Assembly (NCBI GenBank): GCA_018057825.1
Contig: JAGPCY010000059.1
Coordinates: forward strand, 1 to 38,355
DNA from: Kofleriaceae bacterium
GTDB taxonomy: Bacteria > Myxococcota_A > Polyangia > Haliangiales > Haliangiaceae
Reading direction: 5' to 3'
Length of the DNA stretch: 38,355 nucleotides
Positions 31,787 to 38,355 of this stretch are shown here, piece by piece; the stretch's first letter is position 1, and the number at the start of each line of letters is the position of its first letter. The notes beneath the pieces are model-generated. The model had not been told where the DNA came from, did not search any database, and saw nothing but the letters and a program-made list of their open reading frames with translations. Made by a program: the position numbers and the translations under genes.

Positions 31787-32982
31787 GGCGCGTCCGGATA
31801 CAGCAGATGCGGCGCGCGCTCGTCGGCGAAGGCCGCCTCGGCCTCGGCCCAGGTCGCCGTCAGCTCGGGCAAGGTCGCGCCGCCCTCGATCATCGTGCGG
31901 ACCCGAGCGTCGCCGGTCAGCAGGTCGATCGCCGGCACGTCGTCGACGAACTCGTAGGCCTTGGTCCGCCAGCGGGCGGCGCCGTCGGCGACCTGCCAGG
32001 CCGCGCGCAGGAACGCGACCCCGGTCGCGTAGGGCCGGTACGCGCGGGCGTCAGTGACGTGCTGCTGCACGCCGCCGCACGGTCGCCCGGCGTGCTTGTG
32101 GAACGTCGGGCGGAAGACCACCGGGCGGAACCGCACCCCGGGGAGCTGCTCGGCCTCGAGGGCGGCGACCAGGCGGTCGGCGTCGAGATACGGCGCGCCG
32201 GCCAGCTCGAAGGGCCGCGTGGTGCCACGGCCCTCGGAGAGCTCGGTGCCCTCGACCAGACACATGCCGGGATAGACCAGCGCGGTGTCGCAGGTCGGCA
32301 TGTTGGGCGACGGCATCACCCACGGCAGGCCGGTGTCGCCGAAGTGCATGCCGCGATGCCAGCCGGCCATCGGCACCACGGTGAGGTCGAGGTCGAGGCG
32401 CTCCTCGGCGGCCCGCCAGCGCGCGATCTCACCGGCGGTCAGGCCGTGGCGGTTGGGGCACGACACCAGGCCGACGAAGGAGGTGAAGCCGGGCGCGATC
32501 GCGCCGCCCTCGATCGCGACGCCGCCGATCGGGTTGGGCCGATCGAGGACCACCATGGCCTTGCCGGCCGCGGCGCACGCCCGCATCGCCAGCACCATCG
32601 TCCACACGAACGTGTAGTAGCGGCTGCCGACGTCGGCGACGTCGAACACGACGACGTCGACCTGGTCGAGCATCTCCGGGGTCGGGCTCAGCGAGGCGAG
32701 GTCGTGGCCGTACAGGCTGTAGACCGGCACCCCGGTGCGCGGATCGCGATCGCCGTCGACGCCGATCATGTCCTGCGCGTCGCCGCGCACGCCGTGCTCG
32801 GGGCCGAACAGCGCGGTCAGGCGCACGTCGGACCGCGCCGCCAGCAGATCGGCGGCGTGGCGCAGCTCGGCGTCGACGGTGGTCGGGTTGGCGATCAGCC
32901 CGACCCGCCGCCCGCGGAGCGACCGCGCCCCGGAGCTGGGCTCGGCGGCCAGGAGCACGTCGAGGCCGGTCGCGACCCGCAT
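31783..32982 (-). CDS. DUF1343 / NamZ-like exo-beta-N-acetylmuramidase
   Basis: 399 residues, typical for DUF1343. NamZ of Bacillus removes terminal N-acetylmuramic acid from peptidoglycan fragments. Conserved blocks are present: GLIANPTTVD, FGPEHGVRGDAQDM, the VFDVADVGSRYYTF segment, DRPNPIGG, then PSPNMPT and EGTELSEGRGTTRPFE. No signal peptide is visible from the ATG at 32982, so this copy may act in the cytosol on recycled muropeptides, or it is exported by another route. The start shares one base with the upstream stop (TGATG). It is followed immediately by nadD. Cell-wall recycling is the likely role, by family. Confidence 0.88.
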   Translation of the reverse strand: MRVATGLDVLLAAEPSSGARSLRGRRVGLIANPTTVDAELRHAADLLAARSDVRLTALFGPEHGVRGDAQDMIGVDGDRDPRTGVPVYSLYGHDLASLSPTPEMLDQVDVVVFDVADVGSRYYTFVWTMVLAMRACAAAGKAMVVLDRPNPIGGVAIEGGAIAPGFTSFVGLVSCPNRHGLTAGEIARWRAAEERLDLDLTVVPMAGWHRGMHFGDTGLPWVMPSPNMPTCDTALVYPGMCLVEGTELSEGRGTTRPFELAGAPYLDADRLVAALEAEQLPGVRFRPVVFRPTFHKHAGRPCGGVQQHVTDARAYRPYATGVAFLRAAWQVADGAARWRTKAYEFVDDVPAIDLLTGDARVRTMIEGGATLPELTATWAEAEAAFADERAPHLLYPDAP

Positions 32983-34481
32983 CAGACGATCGGCACGGGC
33001 TTGAGCGAGACCTTGCCGTCCTTGGCGACGACCCGGAACCGCACCGCCTTGCACTGGAACTGGGCCTTCAGCCGACCCTCGTTGACGCGCAGCTTGGCGA
33101 TGAAGCCCTCGAAGCTGACCTCGTCGGGGGTGCCGGCGGCGCGCCGGGCCGCGGTGTACTCGGTGTAGACCCGCTTGTAGTAGTCGGGCTCGGCCTCCTG
33201 GGCCAGGGCCGCGAGATCGGGGTCGGCGGCCGGCCGGGCCTCGCCCTCGTCGATCTCGACCCGCCCCGAGACCACCGGGTTGCCGTCGTCGTCGTAGGCC
33301 TCGTCGCCCGGCTCGGGGCGACCGAGCAGGCGGGCCAGCATGACGTTCAGGCCGTTGGCCAGGCCGTCGAGCTCGTCGCCCACCGGACGGAAGGTCCGCT
33401 CGAGGTTGCCGTTGATGATCTCGGCCACGCCTAGCTCGACCTCGTCGACCTGGTGGATGATCCGCTGGGTCGCGAGCAAGATGCCGCCGATCGCCAGGAC
33501 GCCGGCGACCACGCCCAGGACCAGGATCAGCATGCCGGCGCTGCCGTGCTCGGTCGCGCCGGGATCGGCCTCGGTCAGGACCAGGAGGCCGGCGGTCTGG
33601 CCGGGGTAGTCGGCCGGCAGAGGCGCGAGCACCGACACCCGCGGCAGACGCACCGCCGACACCAGGTAGCGCTTGCCGCGCACGGTGGTCTCGACGAACT
33701 TGCCGGCCCGGCCCTTGGCCAGGGCGGTCGCGACCAGCTCGCCCTGCGACAGGATCGGCACCAGGGCCGCCTGCATCGCCGAGTCCTCGCTGTCGTCGGC
33801 GCGGCGGAAGCTGGTGGCGAACACCTGGCCGGCGTCGAAGTACGCGATGTGGGTCCCGAGCACGTTGCTCTGCTCGCGGGCGGCCTTGGCGGTGACCGCG
33901 TAGGCCAGGACCACCGCGCCGAGGATCTTGGGCTTGCCGTCGGGGCCGAGGGCCTGATCGTCGACCACCGTACCCAGGCCGACCCGCATGACGCCCTTGC
34001 CCGGGTAGTTCCAGACCTCGGCCAGGAGGGTCGGCTGGGCCAGCGCCAGGGCGAGGCCGCGCCACGCCACCTTGTCGTCCTTCTTGAACTCGCCGGCGAC
34101 CGGGGCCGACACCCCGTCCATCGCCACGATCGAGCCGGTCGGATCGACCAGGGCCAAGAGGTCGGGCGCCATGCCGTCGCGCTCGCGGGTGGCCCGGAAC
34201 TCCTGGAAGGCCAGGTTGGCGGCCCGCGACCGCTCGTCGGGCATGGTGGTGCGCAGCGCGGTCAACACCCCCGGCGACTTGGCCAGCACCTCGACCTTGT
34301 TCGAGGTGTCGAGGGCGACCAGGGTCGCGTTGTTGTTGGCCTGTTCGGGCGCCCGCTTGATCAGCGCCTTGGCCTGACGTTCGAGGGGCTTGCCGAGGCT
34401 GCCCGTGGCGACCATATACATGACGGCGGTCAGCGCCGCGATGGCGACCGCGACGGCGGCGCCGATGACGTTCCGGGACAT
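32982..34481 (-). CDS. MXAN_5187-like membrane sensor with HAMP-like segment
   Basis: 499 residues. Two membrane helices (about 6-26 and 316-338) bracket a large extracytoplasmic region (about 30-312) resembling a dCache-type sensor, with DPTGSIVAMDG and YFDAGQVFATS. A HAMP-like stretch follows (IIHQVDEVELGVAEIINGNL, then GDELDGLANGLNVML), and then an acidic linker. The last about 70 residues (YYKRVYTEYTAARRAAG ... KAVRFRVVAKDGKVSLKP) match my recollection of the C-terminal domain of MXAN_5187-type myxobacterial proteins. No kinase or methyl-accepting region is present. The ATG at 34481 has GGAGGA five bases upstream, which decides the start. Confidence 0.75.
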   Translation of the reverse strand: MSRNVIGAAVAVAIAALTAVMYMVATGSLGKPLERQAKALIKRAPEQANNNATLVALDTSNKVEVLAKSPGVLTALRTTMPDERSRAANLAFQEFRATRERDGMAPDLLALVDPTGSIVAMDGVSAPVAGEFKKDDKVAWRGLALALAQPTLLAEVWNYPGKGVMRVGLGTVVDDQALGPDGKPKILGAVVLAYAVTAKAAREQSNVLGTHIAYFDAGQVFATSFRRADDSEDSAMQAALVPILSQGELVATALAKGRAGKFVETTVRGKRYLVSAVRLPRVSVLAPLPADYPGQTAGLLVLTEADPGATEHGSAGMLILVLGVVAGVLAIGGILLATQRIIHQVDEVELGVAEIINGNLERTFRPVGDELDGLANGLNVMLARLLGRPEPGDEAYDDDGNPVVSGRVEIDEGEARPAADPDLAALAQEAEPDYYKRVYTEYTAARRAAGTPDEVSFEGFIAKLRVNEGRLKAQFQCKAVRFRVVAKDGKVSLKPVPIV

Positions 34482-34541
34482 GGGTCCTCCAGCCTCGGCG
34501 AGATTATCGGAGCCGGGCGATCGCGGTGTCAATCGCTCCGG

Positions 34542-36233
34542 TCACTTGCCGGCCAACGCGGCCTGCAGCTCGGGCACGAAGCACGGCGTGATCTCGTTGT
34601 ACAGGCAGGCCACCTCCCCCAGGCCCTCGGCCAGGCGCGCCTCGAGGGCGGCGCGGTCCTCGGTGTCGACCACGAGGAGGGTCTTCTCGCGCAGGCGGTA
34701 GTAGCTGCCCAGGGCGGCGCAATCGCCGACCTGAGAATCGAGCACGCCGGGGGAGCACAGGACCTCCTGGGGCACGACCACCAGGGCGACCGCCGGCTCG
34801 CGCGGCGGACCGGCCAGGCCACGCGCCGCGAGGATCGGCGCCAGCGCCGCGCGCACCTTGCGCCCGGCCGCCACGACGTCGTCGGCCCGCCAGCGCGACG
34901 ACGACACGACCCGCACCTGCCCGAGGCCGTCGGACGGCGGCGCCTCGGCCTTCCAGACCAGGTTCGGCAAGGTCAAGGTCGGCGGGCCCGGGGGCGCCGC
35001 CGTCGCCGGTGCGGCCGGGTCGGCGCGACGGATCCGCCACAGCACCGCGGCCCCGGCGGCCAGGACCAGGAGCCCCGAGCCGATCCACAGCCAGCGCAGG
35101 CGGCGCTCGATCGGGCGACGGGCCTCGGGCTCGAGCTCGTCGGCCAACCCGGTGCCCTGCCCGGAGCCGGCAGCGGCCGCGGCCTTCACCGCCGGCGTCG
35201 CCGGCGCGGTCACCGGCGGCGGCACGACCACCGCAGGGTCGCTGGCCACCACTCCGCTGCGGGCGCGCGCGACGGTGTCGCGGGCCAGGCGCTGGGTCTC
35301 GGCGAAGCCGTCGTTGGCGTCCTTGAGCGCCTCCTCGAGCTCCTTGCGGAAGTCGCGGGCGGTGGCGAAGCGATCGTCGACCTTCTTGGCCAGGGACCGC
35401 ATGACCGCGGCCTCGAGCACCGCCGGCACCCGGACCCCGCGGGCCGCCAGGGGCTGCGGCTGCTCGGTCAGGTGCTTGCTCATGATCTCGAAGTGGGTGT
35501 TGCCGTCGAACGGCGTGTCGCCGACCAAGGCCTCGTACAGGGTCGCGCCCACCGAGTAGATGTCGGAGCGGGCGTCGACCTCCTGGCCTCGCACCTGCTC
35601 GGGCGACATGTAGCGGACCGTGCCCATGGTCTGGCCGGTCGCGGTCAACCGCGTCGAGGTCGTCATCTTGGCGATCCCGAAGTCCATCACGGTCGCGGTG
35701 CCGTCGTCGTCGCGGACCAGGACGTTCGACGGCTTCATGTCGCGATGGACGACGCCGCGGCCGTGGGCGAACTCGAGGCCGCGCAGCACGTCGACCGCGA
35801 TCCGGGTCGCGGTCGGCCAGTCCTGGCCCTCGCTGTCGAGGATCAGCTTCTCCCAGGTCTGGCCGTGCACGAACTGCATGGCCAGGACGAAGCTGCCGTT
35901 CTCCTGGCCGAAGTTGTAGAGGTGCACGATGTTCGGGTGGTCGAGCTGGGCCAGGGCCTTGGCCTCCTCGAGGAACCGCGACTTGACCTGGCTGTAGGCG
36001 GCCAGCTCGGGCGGCAAGACCTTGAGCGCGACGTCCTGCTCGGTCAGGCTGTGCTTGCCGCGGTAGACCACGCTCATCCCGCCCTGGCCGAGGACGTCGA
36101 CGATGCGGTACTGGCCGAGCACGGTGGTGCCGATCAACCGGTTGACCCCGGTCGACGACACGTTGGCGCCGCAGGTCCCGCACTTGACGTCGGCCTCGGT
36201 GTACTCGGCGCCACAGGACGGGCAAGCAGGCAT
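34542..36233 (-). CDS. Ser/Thr protein kinase with N-terminal zinc ribbon and extracytoplasmic domain
   Basis: 563 residues. A zinc ribbon (C4-x2-C7 ... C18-x2-C21) precedes a Hanks-type kinase: glycine loop GQGGMSVV (49-56), K71, HRDMKPSN (163-170), DFG (184-186) and the activation-loop end GTVRYMSPEQ. Residues about 305-375 are an Ala/Pro-rich linker. One membrane helix (about 381-400) leads to an extracytoplasmic domain of about 160 residues (VLDSQVGDCAALGSYYRL, CLYNEITPCF) that has no known name. The substrate is unknown. It lies 14 bases downstream of the hydrolase gene, so a shared transcript is likely. All catalytic residues are present. Confidence 0.9.
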   Translation of the reverse strand: MPACPSCGAEYTEADVKCGTCGANVSSTGVNRLIGTTVLGQYRIVDVLGQGGMSVVYRGKHSLTEQDVALKVLPPELAAYSQVKSRFLEEAKALAQLDHPNIVHLYNFGQENGSFVLAMQFVHGQTWEKLILDSEGQDWPTATRIAVDVLRGLEFAHGRGVVHRDMKPSNVLVRDDDGTATVMDFGIAKMTTSTRLTATGQTMGTVRYMSPEQVRGQEVDARSDIYSVGATLYEALVGDTPFDGNTHFEIMSKHLTEQPQPLAARGVRVPAVLEAAVMRSLAKKVDDRFATARDFRKELEEALKDANDGFAETQRLARDTVARARSGVVASDPAVVVPPPVTAPATPAVKAAAAAGSGQGTGLADELEPEARRPIERRLRWLWIGSGLLVLAAGAAVLWRIRRADPAAPATAAPPGPPTLTLPNLVWKAEAPPSDGLGQVRVVSSSRWRADDVVAAGRKVRAALAPILAARGLAGPPREPAVALVVVPQEVLCSPGVLDSQVGDCAALGSYYRLREKTLLVVDTEDRAALEARLAEGLGEVACLYNEITPCFVPELQAALAGK

Positions 36234-36247
36234 CGGCGGGCGCCAGT

Positions 36248-37150
36248 CTACTCGGTCGCGGGGCCTAGCTGCCAGCCGGGGACGCGGGCAAGCAGCCGGT
36301 ACAGCTCGTCCTTGATGATCGCCGGATACTCGACCGGCGTGTAGTGGGTGCCGCCGGGGATCACCCGCAAGCGGGCGCCGACGATCGCGCGGGCCAGGGC
36401 CTCGGCGGTGGCCGGCGGCGTCAGCACGTCCTTGTCGCCAGTGACGATCGCCGTCGGCACCGCGATCGTCGACAGCACGTCGGTGGCGTCGTGCTGGTTC
36501 AGGCGCTCGAGCAGGTCGCCGTAGATCCGCCAGTCGAGGGTGCGGAACCCGGCGGCGACGTCGCGAAACGCGGCGACGTCGAGCGTCTTCGACACCAGCC
36601 CGAAGCGCTGCATCGCCGCGATCAAGGCGTCGGAGCCGGCGACCTTATCGGCGGCCTTGCCGACCAGCGCGGCCTGGCCCCGCATGATCTTCAGCAAGGT
36701 CGGGATCACCTTCTCGATGAACTCGAGCCCGAACAGCGTCCGGAACGGGCGGCCGCTGGTGCCGTTGATCGCGAGGAGACCGGCGACCCGGTGAGCGTGG
36801 GCCCGCAAGAGCTCGAGGCCGACCTGGACGCCCATCGACCAGCCGATCACGACCGCGCGGTCGATGCCCAGGCGATCGCACAGCTCGATCGCGTCGCCGA
36901 CCTGGTGGGCCACGGTCAGCGCGGTCGGATCGGGCGGCGGCGTCGACGAGAACAAGCCGCGGTAGTCCCAGCACACGACGCGGTAGTCGGGCAGCGCCGC
37001 GAAGACGTGGCGATAGGCCTCGAAGGTCCCGCCGAGGCCGTTGGCCAGGAGCACCGCCGGCGCGTCGGCGCCCCGCCCCGCCCGCACCTGGTAGCCGATC
37101 CGCGCGCCGTCGCGCGCGATGAACCAATGCTGCTCGAGTCCGGGGACCAC
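36248..37150 (-). CDS. Alpha/beta hydrolase
   Basis: 300 residues from GTG 37150. Alpha/beta-hydrolase landmarks are clear: the oxyanion region LLANGLGGTFEAY (about 34-46), the nucleophile elbow GWSMG with S105, the acid near D241 in TGDKDVLTPP and H269 in GGTHYTP. These predict an esterase, lipase or related hydrolase. The substrate is not evident, and there is no signal peptide. The cap region (about 140-220) is helical. No ATG is available near the start of the conserved region, so GTG 37150 is the best choice. Confidence 0.88.
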   Translation of the reverse strand: MVPGLEQHWFIARDGARIGYQVRAGRGADAPAVLLANGLGGTFEAYRHVFAALPDYRVVCWDYRGLFSSTPPPDPTALTVAHQVGDAIELCDRLGIDRAVVIGWSMGVQVGLELLRAHAHRVAGLLAINGTSGRPFRTLFGLEFIEKVIPTLLKIMRGQAALVGKAADKVAGSDALIAAMQRFGLVSKTLDVAAFRDVAAGFRTLDWRIYGDLLERLNQHDATDVLSTIAVPTAIVTGDKDVLTPPATAEALARAIVGARLRVIPGGTHYTPVEYPAIIKDELYRLLARVPGWQLGPATE

Positions 37151-37197
37151 GGCGCACTCTACCGCCGACGGCGGGCCGGGCACAAACCGGCGCGCGG

Positions 37198-38142
37198 TCA
37201 GCGGCGATCGAGCGCGGTGTCCGCGAACGACGCCGGATCCTCGAGGGGCTCGAGGTGGGTGAAGGCGATCGCGCCCGGCACCACGGCGGCGATCGCGCGC
37301 TCGAGCTCCTCGACCAGGGCGTGGCCGCGCGCGATGGTCCAGTCGCCGGGCACGACGACGTGCATCGACACGAAGCGGCGCCGCCCGGACTGCCGGGTCC
37401 GCACGGCGTGGATCTGCACCGGGGCCGCGTAGCTGGCCAGGACCTGGCCGAGCGCAGCCAGCTCGGGCGCGGGCCAGGCCCGATCGAGGAGGCCGAGGGC
37501 CGAGGTCCGGACGATCCGCACGCCGGTCCACACGATGTTGGCGGCGACCGCCAGCGCGATCAGCGGATCGAGGCGTTGCCAGCCGGTGAGCGCGACCGCC
37601 GCCACCCCGACCACGACGCCGGCCGAGGTCCAGACGTCGGTCATGAGGTGATGGCCGTCGGCCTCGAGGGCGATCGAGCGGTGGCGTCGGCCGGCGGCGA
37701 GGAGGATGCGGGCGACGACCAGGTTGATCGTCGAGGCCCCGACCGAGACGCCTAGACCGAGCCAGGCCTCATCGATCGGCGCTGGCGCGCGCAGGCGCTC
37801 GATCGCGGTCCAGGCGATGAGCCCGGCCGCCACGAGGATCATCGCGCCCTCGGCGCCGCTGCCGAAGTTCTCGGCCTTGCCGTAGCCGTAGGCGTGGTCC
37901 TCGTCGGGCGCACGGGCGGCCAGGCCCAGCATGAGGAGGGTCAAGACCGCGGCGATCAGGTTGACGCCGGACTCGAGGGCGTCGGACAGGAGGCCGACCG
38001 AGCCGGTCAGCCACCAGGCCCCGAGCTTGAGGGCGATGGTGGCGACGGCGGCAGCGATCGACAGCCACGCGAACCGGGTCAGCGCGCCGTCGCCGTCGGG
38101 GGCGCGGGGCTCTGGCGGCGGACTCGACGCGACGACCGGCAT
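37198..38142 (-). CDS. Cation diffusion facilitator (CDF) metal transporter
   Basis: 314 residues, typical CDF size. Six membrane helices precede a cytosolic ferredoxin-like C-terminal domain (from about 215, with VQIHAVRTRQSG and SMHVVVPGDWTIARGHALVEELE). Metal-site helices read LLSDALESGVN (D54, E57) and EADGHHLMTDVWTSAG (H165-x3-D169); HAYGYGKAENF is a family signature. The second metal-binding Asp of the FieF pattern (D-x3-D) is Ser58 here, so metal specificity should not be assumed. These proteins export Zn2+, Mn2+, Fe2+ or Co2+ by proton antiport. The gene begins just after a hexamer array. No ribosome-binding site is evident before ATG 38142. Confidence 0.9.
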   Translation of the reverse strand: MPVVASSPPPEPRAPDGDGALTRFAWLSIAAAVATIALKLGAWWLTGSVGLLSDALESGVNLIAAVLTLLMLGLAARAPDEDHAYGYGKAENFGSGAEGAMILVAAGLIAWTAIERLRAPAPIDEAWLGLGVSVGASTINLVVARILLAAGRRHRSIALEADGHHLMTDVWTSAGVVVGVAAVALTGWQRLDPLIALAVAANIVWTGVRIVRTSALGLLDRAWPAPELAALGQVLASYAAPVQIHAVRTRQSGRRRFVSMHVVVPGDWTIARGHALVEELERAIAAVVPGAIAFTHLEPLEDPASFADTALDRR

Positions 38143-38182
38143 GCGCCGGCACTGTACCGCTGTCGGCCCGGCTTGGCCGGCC

Positions 38183-38355
<173 letters not shown>

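Overview
The window is about 38 kb of very GC-rich, densely packed bacterial DNA. I assign it to a myxobacterium-like organism (Myxococcota, perhaps the Haliangiales/Kofleriaceae side). The assignment rests on gene content: two eukaryote-like Ser/Thr kinases, one fused to a TolB-like propeller; an AgmX/PglI-type C-terminal domain; a MXAN_5187-like membrane protein; many lipoproteins; and a carboxypeptidase-regulatory-repeat protein. No rRNA, tRNA, CRISPR array, integrase or insertion sequence was seen. Both ends lie inside the same GAGACC hexamer repeat and a third copy sits at 5473-5832, so the window is probably a whole contig broken at these repeats.

Layout. 1-301: hexamer array and leader. 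302-3136 (+): membrane-anchored repeat protein. 3164-5286 (-): hemerythrin plus CheA-like Hpt/ATPase kinase, overlapping by GTGA. 5287-5897: divergent intergenic region with a 360-bp, 60-unit hexamer array that includes a G-quadruplex-prone GGGTTC run. 5898-11190 (+): a three-gene cassette joined by two GTGA overlaps, encoding an MrfA/YprA-like DEAD helicase with a DUF1998-type cysteine cluster, a compact UvrD-like helicase and a small predicted PD-(D/E)XK nuclease. 11272-12534 (+): L,D-transpeptidase-like lipoprotein. 12592-15273 (-): kinase-propeller fusion. 15292-16380 (-): aspartate-semialdehyde dehydrogenase. 16414-16439: a perfect 26-bp palindrome with an FNR-type core. 16468-17154 (+): membrane protein. 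17090-17704 (-): Crp/Fnr regulator whose recognition helix suits that core. 17841-18440 (+): small lipoprotein.

From 18451 to 38142 every gene is on the minus strand. In transcription order (right to left): CDF transporter, alpha/beta hydrolase, Ser/Thr kinase, MXAN_5187-like sensor, NamZ-type muramidase, nadD, DUF2520-type Rossmann protein, an exported small protein, HEAT-repeat protein, propeller lipoprotein, thioredoxin-like ferredoxin, AgmX-type lipoprotein, TPR/double cNMP-binding protein, LapA, LapB, AI-2E-family permease, a glycine-zipper-rich exported protein and a methyltransferase. Many neighbours overlap by 1 or 4 bases (GTGA, ATGA, TAGTG, TGATG), implying translational coupling.

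The best candidate for an undescribed system is the helicase-helicase-nuclease cassette at 5898-11190. The parts look like DNA processing (repair or anti-phage defence), but the combination does not match a system I can name. The second is the hemerythrin/CheA-like kinase pair. The third is the FNR-type palindrome between asd and a membrane-protein gene, beside its likely regulator.
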